Origin: Baylisascaris procyonis
Lineage: Eukaryota > Nematoda > Chromadorea > Rhabditida > Ascarididae
Length of the DNA: 64,000 nucleotides
Direction: 5' to 3'
NCBI GenBank assembly: GCA_037389465.1
Contig: JAZARR010000296.1
Location: forward strand, 248,001-312,000
The notes beneath the pieces were generated by a model. That model saw nothing but the letters and a program-made list of their open reading frames with translations. It did not search any database and was not told where the DNA came from. Positions 25,301-43,864 of this stretch are shown piece by piece. Every line of letters begins with the position of its first letter. The first letter of the stretch is position 1. A program made the translations under genes and the position numbers.

Positions 25301-25902
25301 CTTCACAACAACGGTAGTGATTGATGCATGAAACGTTATGGCCCCGCACAAGAGCGATTAAGTCGAAGTGAACACGCTAGATAACTGCTACCTGCATAAC
25401 CGGAAATAAAATCATACAGGTAATGCTAAAATCCTACAGGTAATTGCTCGACAGATATACTATCTACATGAAATGTGAAAGAATAGAAGCGCCATAGTCA
25501 TTCAAAATATTTATTTCTTCGTTTTCAATCTCAGAACTTATGGTTTCTGCCACTTTATAAGAGTAACTAGCTATCTATATTCCATGCGAATATTTCCAAG
25601 CACCAAAAAAGAGGGAGGAGTTTTTAAACGCTCAATACGACATACACACATATTGTATGGTTCTTTAAAGTCGGCAGTTACAATAAATTCTTTCAATTTA
25701 AGGTTTTTATATGTCGGAGAACGATAATGGTGATGTTCTACTTTCGCTGAAAGATTTCCTCATGAATAATCGAAATAGTGTCGTCGAACTACATAAGCAA
25801 CTCATCAAAGGCGCCGAAAAAAATACATCGAACGAAGATAAAATCACCGCTAATCGAGTTGGACCAATGGGTATGCTCAATGAGGCATTTGGTGACCTCT
25901 AA
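17519..25902 (+). CDS. Two-pore-domain K+ channel, THIK (KCNK12/13) type
   Basis: Plasma-membrane K2P leak channel. Resolved exons are 18663-18723, 19838-20021, 20875-21013, 21797-21889, 22589-22747, 23802-24067 and 25703-25902 (stop). All six junctions keep phase and give 366 residues. Seen in order: end of TM1 (FGAALFNYLE), cap region with cysteines, pore 1 (TLISTIGFGIST), TM2 (LFFNLFLERLITALTF), TM3 (YKVFAILFTICVSFMFI), pore 2 (GWSYADSLYFCF, TIGFGDFVP), TM4 (FFILSFGASSVYCLFN). Both filters read GFG, as known for THIK channels. The tail motifs SLKDFL, ELHKQL and VGPMGML also resemble the KCNK13 tail. The N-terminus is unresolved. An ORF from ATG 17,519 (MSNTSLRANFLNK) is the likely first exon, and a hydrophobic run LLRLYAVIFIMLIAA at 17,715-17,759 lies one frame away and would fit TM1. 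Its donor could not be placed. A weaker TM1 candidate is 18,213-18,274. Confidence 0.92.
18488..18524. repeat. AT microsatellite, 37 bp
   Basis: A perfect AT array just upstream of the first resolved K2P exon. Confidence 0.95.
20100..20233 (+). repeat. Tandem duplication, period about 71 bp
   Basis: Two diverged copies, each beginning GGATTCGGCTAAATGGAACT and ending near GAGG(C)AGCTAAA, lie in the K2P intron after the pore-1 exon. Confidence 0.85.
22258..22330. repeat. AT microsatellite, 73 bp
   Basis: A perfect AT array in a K2P intron. Confidence 0.97.
23398..23480 (+). repeat. Compound purine microsatellite
   Basis: GGGA units grade into GAAA/GAGA units and then a clean (CAAA)n run, all in the K2P intron before the pore-2 exon. 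A 132-codon ORF across it is a product of the repeat. Confidence 0.9.
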
Positions 25903-28119
25903 TACCTTCGCTTTCGAAATCGCTCAACTCGAAGTTGGTAAAAAATTCGTTGATTTATGCTGTGCTAAGATGGTTGTTGATGAGTGGTTTCAATTGAGTT
26001 TATTTTTTAAAACAAAGTCGAAAAAATTATTCGATTTTAATTAGCTCAACACCTGAATTCATCTATGATTACGATGAATAACTAAATATATTCAACAAAG
26101 ATTTCATATGCGAAATTTGCAGCACTCTTTAATGGCCATCTTAACTGTAAGTATTTATTGTTTATATGAGATTATCCATTTATCGAAACACTCAGAAAGT
26201 GTTTCCAATGTATATACGAAAATAGTAATATCGCTGAATAAATTTTTCTGCTGAAATGTCTTCTGCTAATAAATAAATAATAATTATTGGAATATTTCGA
26301 CAGCATCGAAAATGTGTCTCAATAAAATTAAACATCACTGAAGATTTAATTATTTTCGGCTTTAATGATGACTTCACAACGGTCAAACTCATCGATAGAT
26401 CAGCGGATTTGCGGACCCTTAAAGAACTTAACGTGGATTCTATCAAATACCACTAGATTGGATTGAACAAAGAAGCGCGGCCAAAACCTGGCACTTTTCA
26501 TTACTGTTTAGAGCTGACATTAATCTCAAGGTATAAAACCATCTTGGGGAGTTAATTTTGCACCTCGAAAGTAATTTTTTTTCACAATTTTTTTCCATTC
26601 TACCTTATCTAAATAAATGGGATGAATGCCTGATATGCTAATTGGGGACTGACATTATTTGCATAGACACAATTTTCTCATGCAAATTGAGAACGATCAA
26701 GAAGACTGCCTTATGTAGTTCTCAAAAAAAGAAAAAAAGAAACCATTACGTGATATTTTATTCGCTTAGGACTCATATAAAGGTTGTAACAAAGAAACAG
26801 ATAACGCTATCACAGATCTAAATATAACACTATATATACACCCCAACAGTTTAAAAAGTCATACCTTATAATAAAGAGACAATATGAATATGAGGAAAGC
26901 GTTCATTATAGTAGGGAGATAATGCGAGATGGAAGAAAAGTAAAATGAGACCAAATTATCAGTGGTAAATAAACGATTTTTCATTTTTTGTTTGCAAAAC
27001 ATTTGTCAATTCGTTGATTAAGAGATCAATAATAATACTATAGAATTGGGAATATGCAAATGCCAAAAGAATTGAGATAAATTTCCAGGAGGAGATAGAG
27101 CATTCTTGTATCTATTCACAGCCTCCTTTATTACGTACCCTCATTTAAATATGACCACAATAAAATAGGGATCAATTTTGTAATCACAGAAATAGTCTCC
27201 TTTTAATTACACGCTTAGTGGCAATGTCCATGCGCAATTGCGCTGCTAGGAACATAATACTTTGTCTTCGCAATTTTCCAGAATCTTCGGCATTTTAACT
27301 CCCGATATAGTGTATTCCATTCAAGTGTCTTCTTAACAAAAATATCTCTAACACATAAAAAACATCTTTCGATACTTCAACAAGAAATCGATTGGCAACG
27401 TATCAATCAAGACTCACAGCAGTGGGCACATTATTCACAACGTAATCATTCAGTTGAAGTCCCTTCGGCACGGGCAACCTCGGCTACCTTTCTTCCTGCC
27501 TTCTCCTTCCACGCCTAAAGTCCCATTCCAAAACAGCTGGGAGGGAAAGTAGTCAGAGACACTTGGAAGTACTGGGACATTTTCACAGGCGTGAGTGAGT
27601 TAGCTTCACTCATATTATCTCAGCTCATCGAACCTCATATAAAGCTGTCAACTTCCGAACTTTAGGAAGCATTCGTCGAAGCAAAAGAAAGTTGAGCAGC
27701 ATGTAAGCGCTTGACCAAGCCCCATAATGCTTATGGCACAATATAGACCATCTGTTATAGAAAAACGCAAAAACTTTACACATCCTTTAGTTGTTCCGAC
27801 AACCTCGTAGGATATCAACGACATTAGCATAGGACTTTCAATAAAAGGGTGGCTAAAAGCTGATCACAGGTCTCTCTTTCTGTTCTCAAAAACCTTTCAA
27901 AAAAACTTGTGACAATTCCCACCCAATAACTCATAATCCTGCAATGGACCCGCCAAAAGTGAATCCTTGTGATGAATCTTGTGAAACATTTTAAACAAAG
28001 GCATAATCGAGAAAAACGAGCAAATAGTAGAATAAAACCATACATCTTCAAACATACAACATATTGCATATTAAAAATCGAGAATCTCTATTAACTTCAT
28101 CGCTCTCTCCAACTTCTCT
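25903..28119. other. Space between convergent K2P and cyclin K genes
   Basis: Contains the 3' regions of both genes. At 27,380-27,540 all three plus frames are unusually open and G+C is higher, but I could not tie any of them to a gene. Otherwise AT-rich. Confidence 0.5.
26237..26242 (+). terminator. Candidate poly(A) signal for the K2P gene
   Basis: An AATAAA about 335 nt after the K2P stop. A second cluster of overlapping AATAAA lies some 30 nt further on. In AT-rich DNA this is weak evidence alone. Confidence 0.4.
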
Positions 28120-33776
<5,657 letters not shown>

Positions 33777-33828
33777 CAACGGGCACTCTCAAATATTCTT
33801 CAAACAACAACACTTACAGCATTTTACA

Positions 33829-34164
33829 ATGTCTTCAACTACAGCAAACCGAATGCTTTTATTGGCGTATTTGTTAATCAACGAATGCTGCTTTCCGAAA
33901 AACTTTCGGAACGAGTGGTCATCTTTCGAAAGGAGTGGACAGGAAGAGTGGTCACCTTTCGAAAGGAAAGGGCAGAAAGATTGGTCGCCTTCCGAAGAGA
34001 GTGATCAGCTCCTTTGGAACCGCAATAGAAAAGTTGCCGCAGTCACATTTTGTGGGCGTTTTCCAAGTACCGCTTTTTTGCGGAGGATATGCTGTTCCGC
34101 GTTGTACCACCAAAATATGGCTCGTATCATAAAAGCCTATCCATTATACTTGATTCATAAGTAG
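33829..34164 (+). CDS. Putative small protein with 11-residue repeats, divergent from cyclin K
   Basis: An ATG at 33,829 opens 111 codons on the plus strand, 53 bp from the cyclin K start on the other strand. The N-terminus (MSSTTANRMLLLAYLLINEC) could be a weak signal peptide. It is followed by three tandem 11-residue units, EWSSFERSGQE, EWSPFERKGQK and DWSPSEESDQL, then an ordinary Arg-rich tail ending LYLIHK. The unit changes keep W, S and charge, as expected if it is translated. Two more basic open frames follow downstream (34,191-34,337 and 34,283-34,435, the latter with several dibasic sites), which could be further exons. No homologue is known to me. It may be non-coding. Confidence 0.35.
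   Translation: MSSTTANRMLLLAYLLINECCFPKNFRNEWSSFERSGQEEWSPFERKGQKDWSPSEESDQLLWNRNRKVAAVTFCGRFPSTAFLRRICCSALYHQNMARIIKAYPLYLIHK
33910..34011 (+). repeat. Three 33-bp tandem units
   Basis: Units start near 33,913, 33,946 and 33,979 with core GAGTGGTC(A/G)(T/C)CTTTCGAAAG. The length is a multiple of three, so the frame is kept. Confidence 0.9.
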
Positions 34165-34939
34165 TATATATTTTGCACAATGCCATGCAGTATTCCGCAT
34201 TCCATGAAACACTTTCTGTGATGCATAGGGAACGTCGCATTCCATTGCGGATAACGAAAAAGCCTAACAAACGAGGCAATAAGTCAAGAAAATATTGTCG
34301 AGAAAGCGCAAACGACGATACTTTGGTGGTACGTTAGCCACCAAACGCAACGACTTTTATCAGCACTCTAGCAAACGCAGAAATAGGTCAATAGGCGACG
34401 ATACAATGAACGACTTAAATTCGCCCTCGAATTAGGACTAGATCTGATCCATATGTGGGATGTATTTAGCCTTGCTCCGCTAGAGTTTGGTAGCCCACCT
34501 TAACCCATTCCGTTAAGGACCGAACACATCCAACAACTTAGAGTACGAAGGATGCAAATATAAACAACCGGATTCTTTTATGAATAAACAGAATAACAGC
34601 ATCTATGCTGGTCATAGAAGACATAGCTACGAGTTGTAAATGAAAGGGGATGACGTCACGTACATTATTGAGATTGCTGAGGCATACTTCGAATGGGAAA
34701 TTCATCGAATTTCATAAAAATTCGGAAGAATAATATGTGAATAATGTCATACATGACATCCCCTACATGACAGCATCCGGAACCAGCAGAATTTTGCTGA
34801 TTCCCTATCGGAAGAAGGAATGCGATTCGGGAAAGGCAATCTTATCCAGAAGGAAGTACCTCGTAACGCATACATGTGCATGCCGTGTTTCGCATTTCCA
34901 AGATCCCAGTCTTATTTAACCTGTTGCTTCCAGAAACAT

Positions 34940-34999
<60 letters not shown>

Positions 35000-36434
35000 C
35001 AAGACATTAGAACAAAAGAGAATGGAAAGAAAAGCAAAGTATAAGCAATATCGAAATCGAATAATGCGAGCATGTGGAAAATGGTATCAACATTTTATTT
35101 GAATTGCAGCAATAAAACACTCAAAAATTGAAAAAATTCAAACGAACAAACAAGAAAGATTCGTCATTCGACATTCAATTCCCACAAGAAAAAGATTGAA
35201 AAGTACAAATTTCCTATCCCATTGAATGCGTTATAATGATCAATACAACAAGAAGGCGAATGAATCTATAACGGTTTCATATGCAAATGAATTACTCAAA
35301 TATCTATATTTATCTTAAAATGCGCCTATAATAATGCCACTCTTAGAAGATAACATTCAATCATAAAACTCATTCCACCTCTCATATTAACCACTAATCT
35401 CTCTTTGAAATTACAAAAGAAAATTATAATCGTAATTGAAATAAAATAATTCAGCGTCATATCAATTGCAACAAATATGCAGCAAACAATAAGTCGTCCA
35501 ATTTTATATAAATATGATACTTGAAAATTAAAAGAGTTATCCACAAAAAGTTTGCAAATTCTTAGGCTATCATGAAATGAAAGCATTGTATGCAAATGCA
35601 TCAACTTATTGGGAACTTATTTTTTGACAACTGTCCATTCAAAGGTCATAACGTTGCATTTCGATAGCTGATTGACCTCAGAGCATAAAACCAGCCAAAG
35701 CAAACCTATCACTCTATCGGTTATGAGCAAATCAATCAACTTTAACAAACGTTTCCACATTAATATCGCATATCAAAAACATTTAAAACGGTGAATCAAA
35801 GTATTAAAGTGCCTAATAATAGTTATTGGATATAACAATACAGATGAACCGATTGATAAACTTTATAGGCGCTATAATAAATATTCCTTTCGTTTACCCG
35901 TTCTTTGATTATGCAAAAACATAAAGAAGCACACCTAACGATAGATACTGAGCAATTGAAGTTGTATTCTTTTACCATATTTTTACAATCAATTCTTATC
36001 TTCATGAAACAACGATCCCATCTGTTTCATCCTTAAATGTACATCCAAAAGAAATGATTGATATACCTATGTTGCAACTCAAATTTATATTTGAAACTAA
36101 ATGCTGCGGTCACGTCGTTCCCCGACGAGTCACGTTTCGTGCGGCAACTCTATTTTTCCAGCCTTCCCGTCCCATTCTCCTGGTCAAATTGCTCCCCGAT
36201 ATTGTCCTCTCTCCTCGGACGAACCGTCTCCCAAATTTCTTACCCATAACATAATAGGTTGACTTTTCCTCACCGCTATCCCCATAAACCACCTCCTAAC
36301 ACCCTTGTCGGATACCCTCCTTCCTATGCCAAGTTACTTCCCAACCTCTTCACTTCCTTGATGAAAAACCTTCGGCCGTTGCACATCACCTAAAACGATG
36401 GCGATCAACGGCAGGAGAATGAAGCTGCAAGAGG
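34165..36434. other. Space between MCTS1 and cyclin K
   Basis: MCTS1 ends and cyclin K begins in the same direction, about 2.7 kb apart. Besides the basic frames at 34.2-34.4 kb and an AT array, I see AT-rich sequence with a TGACGTCA palindrome at 34,651-34,658. Confidence 0.5.
34945..34998. repeat. AT microsatellite, 54 bp
   Basis: A perfect TA array. Confidence 0.97.
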
Positions 36435-39400
36435 TTATGATACAATAGGCACTTTCCAGAGACCGTCATTCAGATGGTGTAAGTTTTCGATGCCAACATC
36501 CTGCAACAGTCTCCTTTACATACACCACCAGAACAACATCAACGAATCGACCTGCCTCCAGTATATAGGAGTGTACAACGTTTTGGATATCCGAAAACGA
36601 ATCACTGCTTGAGTTATAGGATAGAAATTAAGGGTTTTGCAGAACTGTATATTATTTTAAAAAAGGACAGGAAAAGCCAGTTTACTTTCCAAAAACTTAG
36701 AAGAGTTTGCTGAATGAGGTGGGGGAAAGAGGAGGCGGAAAAAAAAGGGGGTGGGAAGGAGAGAAGCGAAGAGAGATGGTGCGTAAGATATAAACGGAAG
36801 CATCGAATTTGGTTTGGTTATTTCAAATACAGATACACTTTATCATAGGTTTGAAATAAACAAAATCTTTTGTTTAATGTGAGGAAAATATTGCATTTAA
36901 GTATAAATTAATGACCGAAACTAACTATGAAATTAAAGCTAACTGAGATGAAATGGTTAGAAAAAAATGTGAGAAGTTTGCAACCAAATTGAATGATAAT
37001 AGAAGAATTTTTTTCCCACTATATCTTTTTCGAGTCAAAACCGATGATCACTGGCAATCCACGTATTTTGTTGAGGGCATTTGTGGAAGCTACTTGATTT
37101 AATTGTATATGAAAGTTGCGTCAATGTGTAGAATATGATAGGTTGAGGATGAAGGGAAATAAAAGAGCACAAATGAAAGGGAAGAACGGAAACTTGCATG
37201 CCTCCCTCCCCCTCCCCTATTCAGCGGTTAGAGGTGTAGAGAATGCAAACTGGCCATTGAACACGGAAGTCGGCTTTGAACGAATCCTTTCAATTAACAA
37301 AAATGAATATACTGCTTATGGTCACGTCAGCAAAAAATACGAGATGCTATAGCTCAAATAAAACTCCAAAACATCATCAACTAGACTCTTCTTTCATCAA
37401 TCACAATATAACATATTTTATGTATTTATTTGGTCTTATTGCCATTTATGCAGGCGTAAAGTTCTACATTGGAAAGTGCAGTTGAAAGTTTAGATGCGAA
37501 AACCCTCCCATATATTTTCGTCATCTACCCTTCAAAAATGATATAAAACGAGTAAAAACCCTAGTAAAATCTTGATAAAGTAACAATAATACATACCAAC
37601 AACTGCTAGTAGTGGACTATGCAAAGGCTATAAACTGATGGAAATTTGTAGTGTGTAAATTTGGAAAGTAAGTCGATTCACAAACATATTTCACTTGTAA
37701 CTTCAGGATAAATTTTAGAACGCATCATGGAAATATGAGACGAGCCTAAGCCTTAAAGTTCACACGATCATACAACTTTATTTAGGCGAAATTGGAAGCG
37801 ATATGAGGCCACACTTATTCATGATGGATGCTTTGTTGATTAAAGTAAGTAAAGTTAAGTAGGCATGGAAATACGACCACCTTATTCACTGAGCGTATCT
37901 CCTCGGTGGACATCCTCATAAGACCAATAGCTAACGCATGTTGCTTTCCTTCAGCCATCACAGCAACCACCTGCAAAGGAGTTGAATGATGAAGCGACCA
38001 ATCAGTACCACTTCCGTTAACCACGTAAGCAAATTGACGGATGCTAAGCGGAAACAACTTCTAAAACAAAGCAAATAATTATTATAAGCAATGAATATTG
38101 TCTAATTATTAATTATACATAGATACTAGCTAATAATACGGTGGAAACCTTACGCGGATCGCTAGACGGTATATAGATCGTATATTAACGCAATAAACTG
38201 TAAACAAAACTATCGAAGTGGAATAACTTCCGCAGCGAAAACTTACCATTATTTGATGAGCTCTTAGAATAAGAGCTCTAACTGTTTTTAGAGAAGGAAC
38301 TTGGCCTAAGTGATCAGTAGAGAGATTTTGGCACCCAATAGTCAGTTAGAACATACGCTTCTTTTAAAGGAATGGAGGACAGTCTCTATTCAAATCGCAC
38401 AAATCACTGGTACAATGTCATCGACGAATAGATCCTTCATGCAAACATCGCCGAGAACGAATTTCGATATATACGTTTGCTCACGCATGAACCTAATTGT
38501 GACCACCCAGTGAAAAACAACCAACCGTATCCTTAGGCACATTGTCGGTCATTTTTGCTCCTGGACTCGTTAAGCCTGGACACATTATTTGAGAACCATT
38601 TAGCACAAATTTAATAGCACCTTTATCCACCTGTAAAATATATGCCGACTTTATCGTGCATAATAAGAACATTAATCCTAACGAGAAGTAATGCTTTTCT
38701 ACGAGTTTCACTTTAATAATATAAATGCTAATTTCAGAATAATTATGCATGAATAACTTTACTGCTCAAAATGCCATTATTTTCTTTTCAAAACAGCCAT
38801 TTTTCTTCTCTTCCTGCTGTATACTAAATCAATATTAACTTTCCTCATAATCGGTAACGCATCGGTGCATCGCAATCCAGCTATGATTCGTTGACTTTTT
38901 GATGCGTTGAATAGCACACGTTCACAGAACAAATGCATCTATCAACCATTTCATAGCATCTTATTTTAATTTATTCACTCATTTATTCGCTTTTATTACC
39001 CTTCGTTTGTGCGTTACCACAATGAATGAATATTGATAGCAGAAAGATAATCACTGCTTATAATAGACTGCTAGAATTGAAAGGCTATATTTAATCCCTG
39101 AATAAATCAGGGCGTAGTCCTTGCAAAAATTTTTGACACGATATCCTAGACAGATACAAGATAGCGAGCATCATGTTCAAAGGATTAACATGAATTACCA
39201 ATGAAGAACAATCACTATAAAGCTGCGCCTACGGGGAAGAGGAAAGGGCATTGAGAGAAGGAGACGGGACCCCTATCCGTCACCGAAACCACAATTTAAC
39301 TATGCAATTTGTTTTAGGAATTTCCCTAAACGTTTGGTCGATGTTTCAGTCATCGTTCGATTAAGTATCCGCTGAAAAGTTCAACACTGTTATTAACTCT

Positions 39401-42400
39401 TCCGTATAGCATCCTGTTCTCGAGGTATGATTTACCTAAATTTTTTCATCTCCTTTTTAAACTGAAATTCGCGCTCCACTATGAGCACGAATTTATCATG
39501 AAAATACACCTTTAACCGCTTGTTTCTGAACATTATTCACTATTCGATATATTTAACGCGCATCACAACAGCAATCCTCAACATTTCCTGTCACTAACTT
39601 ATGGCTAACCTGCTGCGACCAATACTCCCATAATGCCCTGAGTTTCTTCATTCCTATTAACTACACATCAGCCATCGCTTAGCTTACAACGAATTAAGGT
39701 ATCATTTCAGTAGAACTTCTGCATAAAATCAATTTATGCTTGCAAACGTGAATAATTCAATGTGAGGGTCACAACCTCATGTTTTAGTCAGAGTTTTCCG
39801 CGCAACTTCTGTACAGGGAAAAAAAAAGAAAGGACGAATAGGAGTAAGGAACGTGCCGGCCACACATGTGAAAACACAGCTATGGAAGATCGAACACACG
39901 TGACTATAGGTGGTCACAAATATTGTCCGGTTGGGTCACTGTTGTAGGCTTGGCTCCGCCAAATCGCCTAAATTCACTCTTGAAGCTGGCCTGATCATTT
40001 TCCTGTTCCAGTTGAGTTAGAACCATGCCAGAAGATGGACTTTGCTAGTTTCTCTCATGTCCCAAGAGAAAATGTGGTCATTTGATGGTTTATGGAAGAA
40101 TAATTACTTTTAAAATACGGCTAAAAATCAGTTGTGAATTATGCAAATTTCCAAACTTACAACTCCCAGCTAATTTCACTCCCATTGTATCAATCATAGC
40201 ATCTCATTCCTATCTTCATCCTCGCTCAACACTACTGTAACGTTCATTTTATATTGAAAACCGCATGAGCACTGAAAATTATGAAAAAAAAAAAAAAAAA
40301 CATTTCGAACAATTTTAGAAAAAATTTTTAAAAATGTCATTCCCGTTAAAACTACTATTAAGAAATACCTGTTGATGTGGCATCATAAAGGGATATTTGT
40401 GAAGCAACCTTAACGAAGGAATATAGGGAATATCTCGTGGTTTTATAAACATCACGTTGCCTTCTGCATCCGTTATTAGTTCTACATGATCTGAAAAAAT
40501 TTTGTGAATACATCACAAAATGGTGATCACTACCATTCTACCAGATCATCGTTCCCACAACGAAACAGCAAATAAGAGCAATACGAGTGCGAAAATATGT
40601 AAATAAAAATAAAGATAGAAATTTGTTTCAAATATATATATTCGTTCTCCGAATGTACTGTAAAATGTGTATAAAAATGGCTAGAATTCAGTGCAACAGA
40701 GTCGACAAGTAAAGGAGAACGGCTGACGGAGAATGCATCAAACATCGTTTCGTGTTCTCACCTATTCGGCAAATGAAGTGAAATTCCATGCGTGTTACCT
40801 GTCCCATTCTCAACTGCTTCCTCCCCTTCCCCCTACACCCCTTCTATCCTCCGACCCTGCAGTTTTGGATCATTTAGGTAGTAGGTGTTGATATGTTTAT
40901 GAACATTTATGAACATCTTTTTATGTTGGTTCCATTGCAAGTGTTTCCTGGGCATTTGATGGGAACGTATCAATCCCGAAAATTTGGCTAATAAAGCAAC
41001 TTTATGCTCATATTGGGGTTTCAACAACAATTACCAACGACTCATAAAAATGTGTACTGAGAAGCGGACACATAACCATTGATAAGGTGGATATAGATAA
41101 TAGCAACGAATTAAAGGTACAATAAATACACATCATTAAGCGGATCGTATCTTCCGCCCTGAACCTATTTCAGGATATATGAGAGAATGAGAGCAGGTAC
41201 GGTATTCTACGAGTCGCCAACATTTCCTTTCGAGATCTGAGATACTGAAAGAGATTTTCCTAGTGCACCTAACAAAAGTGCATAAAAAAGAAACCTTTGC
41301 ATCTGACAAGTTTGAAGTTTTCTTTCTTTGGAAGGATATCGTTCATATAATTTTCCAATAATGGAAATTGCTCTTGTATCTTTGCACGAATCCCTTTCTG
41401 TAATTAAAATTTTTAAATGAACAGAAAATAACGAAGAAAATAAGAATGTTTCGAAGATTCAAATATTTCAACTAAAGAACATCAAAAAAGAGTCTCTAAG
41501 TAAAGGGAATCCTCACAGATGACATCCTAACCATCCTTCTTATCTACGGTGGTGTAGCAATTTTCGTTCATGACCACATATATCGCTACTATATCGAAAT
41601 CTAAGCCTGATGGAAGCAGGAACTGCTACAATTAATAGATTTAATGTAGTGATATATTTAATCACTGGTTGGTAGAGGAATGCAATTTCATCCCTAATTT
41701 GAAGAACGAGAACAATTTTGCCCGTAAAAATTGGCAGGCACCAATTCTGTATTTAAAAGTGCAAGATTAGGAAAGCATGTGGGGAACGTGTTTTCCGATC
41801 CATTCCTTCCTGCTATGCCTCCCTTCAGGCTAAGCAGATTGAACAGCGAAGGGCGAAATTCTAAGAAAAAGTTTCTTAAATTGCCCTCAGAGGATGTCAT
41901 TAGGCGGTGAACGTGGGCAACTAGAATTCCAACGATGAAACAACAAATGCGACATCTTTAATGATTGATTGCGGTACATAAAAACTGCTTGGCGGGGATT
42001 TTTGAAGATTTGAAGAAGCGAAACTGTCTAATCTAGAAAAACTGATGAAAGCAAAGGGAACAGAAAATTCTCGAGATTATCGAATCGAATTAATGATTCC
42101 GAGGGGATGTACTGACACAACCAATACGAATCTTGTGAACGATATTCGGCGCTAATGTTCTAAATAACGCCCCATCAACTTGCATGGAACTCAACTAGAT
42201 GAGGAAACCTCCGAAGATGTAAATAAAATCCGCATAGATTATGGCTTGTTTCATTCATAACAACTGCGCAACTCTTTTATTCAAAAGCGTGATCCCTGAT
42301 GTTTATTAAATTTTCCCTTATTCTTCTATTCTAGCATATCTATGCAGATCTCCTGATGCAACGTGTGCCCAATCATCACAGTTGAGAGGCATAGTAAGAT

Positions 42401-43062
42401 TGTTCTTATACGATCCGGAAATGTTTGCAAACAACTATTCTGGTTCCAGTCAGCTCCAAATTTTGCAACTCAATTTTTCGAGTAAGGTTTCTTGGAAAGT
42501 GTTTTAATGGTTACAGGGAAGGAAGAGGGTCAGCTGCAAACTTCGAGATTCCTAGAAACTCAGCCGCAAATAGATGGTGAACAAATAGGGAAAAAAATAG
42601 AGATACCAGGAATTTTGAAAAAAAACATGCAAGAATGTGGAATGTACGGAATCTTTCCCATTCAAACAATTCGGTCAAGAAGCTCATCATTTATGAACGA
42701 CTAAAATAACGACATTTTGAACAATTTTTGCTACTAAATTTCAAATCCACCGAGTAAAGAAATTCTATTAAATTGTTTTCGGCTGAAAAAAAAAAAATTT
42801 ATTCCTGCCAAAGAAAATGAATCGTAATTTTTTTTTTACATAGAAAACATATGAAATTTTATTGCAGCATACAATTAGAAAATTTCAAAAAATTTAGGAC
42901 AAGATGAGTGGAAATTACGATACGGACATTTAGAGTGTTTCAACAAATGAATTCGAAAGTAACTCAAAAAAGATAGGAAAGCATATAAATGAATACCTGT
43001 GCTGATGATTTCAATTGCTGTGTTCCAATGATATCTTCTTTTTCATCGAATTTTTTAAACAT
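36435..43062 (-). CDS. MCTS1: MCTS1 translation re-initiation factor, complete, 6 exons, 183 aa
   Basis: Cytoplasmic partner of DENR. The pair acts on 40S subunits in re-initiation and recycling. Exons (minus): 43062-42997, 41397-41295, 40490-40369, 38630-38526, 37970-37881, 36500-36435. All phases agree, for 552 nt. Seen: start [20 protein letters not shown], then [43 protein letters not shown], and the PUA domain [54 protein letters not shown], ending with [19 protein letters not shown]. Length and motif order match animal MCTS1 (human about 181 aa). The donor of exon 5 is the weak GTGGTC. The last exon is only 66 bp and sits 1.4 kb away; it was found from the conserved LNDGLW motif. Confidence 0.96.
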
Positions 43063-43864
43063 TATTCTATCTGTAAGCATTATAGATTAAAATGCTTTAA
43101 CGCAACGCTTATCATTACTTATTAATTACTCCAAATGACCGAACACTGCTAATAAACGCTCGACAAAGGTACATTCGACTATATTAACATGAGATTTGAT
43201 AAGCAGTGTTCGCTTATTTATTTATTTAAAGGCGACGATACTATAATGAAATGATCAGATGCAACGGTCACTTTCAATATTAACACTCTGGACACTCTCA
43301 TGGAAAAGGAAATGAGGAAAGTTTATGCAGGAAACAAAAGGGAGAGAAGAAATGGACCCATATAAAAAAGGAATCTGGAATAATGCAGTTCCCTGCGATG
43401 CAATACTACCCAACTTCTAATCAATGTCACCTTATCTTCTTGTTCTTTAACTGATAACGTTTACTGATTAGAAAATTAACCCTAAATCCTTCAAAATTAT
43501 AAAATTCCCCTCAAATAAACCCCCATCCCCTCTGAACGATTGAAATTGCCTCACCTATCCCTACAGCAATATAGCGTAGTAAATGAAAGGAAACGATGGT
43601 ATAATCAATCAACTATAAAATTAAAAAAACAATTGACCAAACGACACACAACTAGCGGAATTAATTACAGCTTATTAATAGTAACCGAAAACCCAACTGA
43701 ATAATGCATGACGATTATATAAAAAGAGAATCATGAACACATCGAATGAACGCATATGTTTAACGCAGCGAAAGGTAAACAAGCCGAAGTTATAAATATT
43801 TCAGAGCACAGGAAATGGAAAGAAAAGATGTGGATGTTAATATCCCAGAACTGACAGAGGCACA
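43063..43864. other. Shared upstream region of MCTS1 (-) and the 43.9 kb gene (+)
   Basis: AT-rich DNA between two divergent starts. A bidirectional promoter is plausible, but no defined element was recognised. Confidence 0.4.

Noticed and set aside
36054..36292. Overlapping ORFs in three frames just downstream of MCTS1
   Set aside because: No frame is favoured, there is no motif, and they lie in the MCTS1 3' flank.
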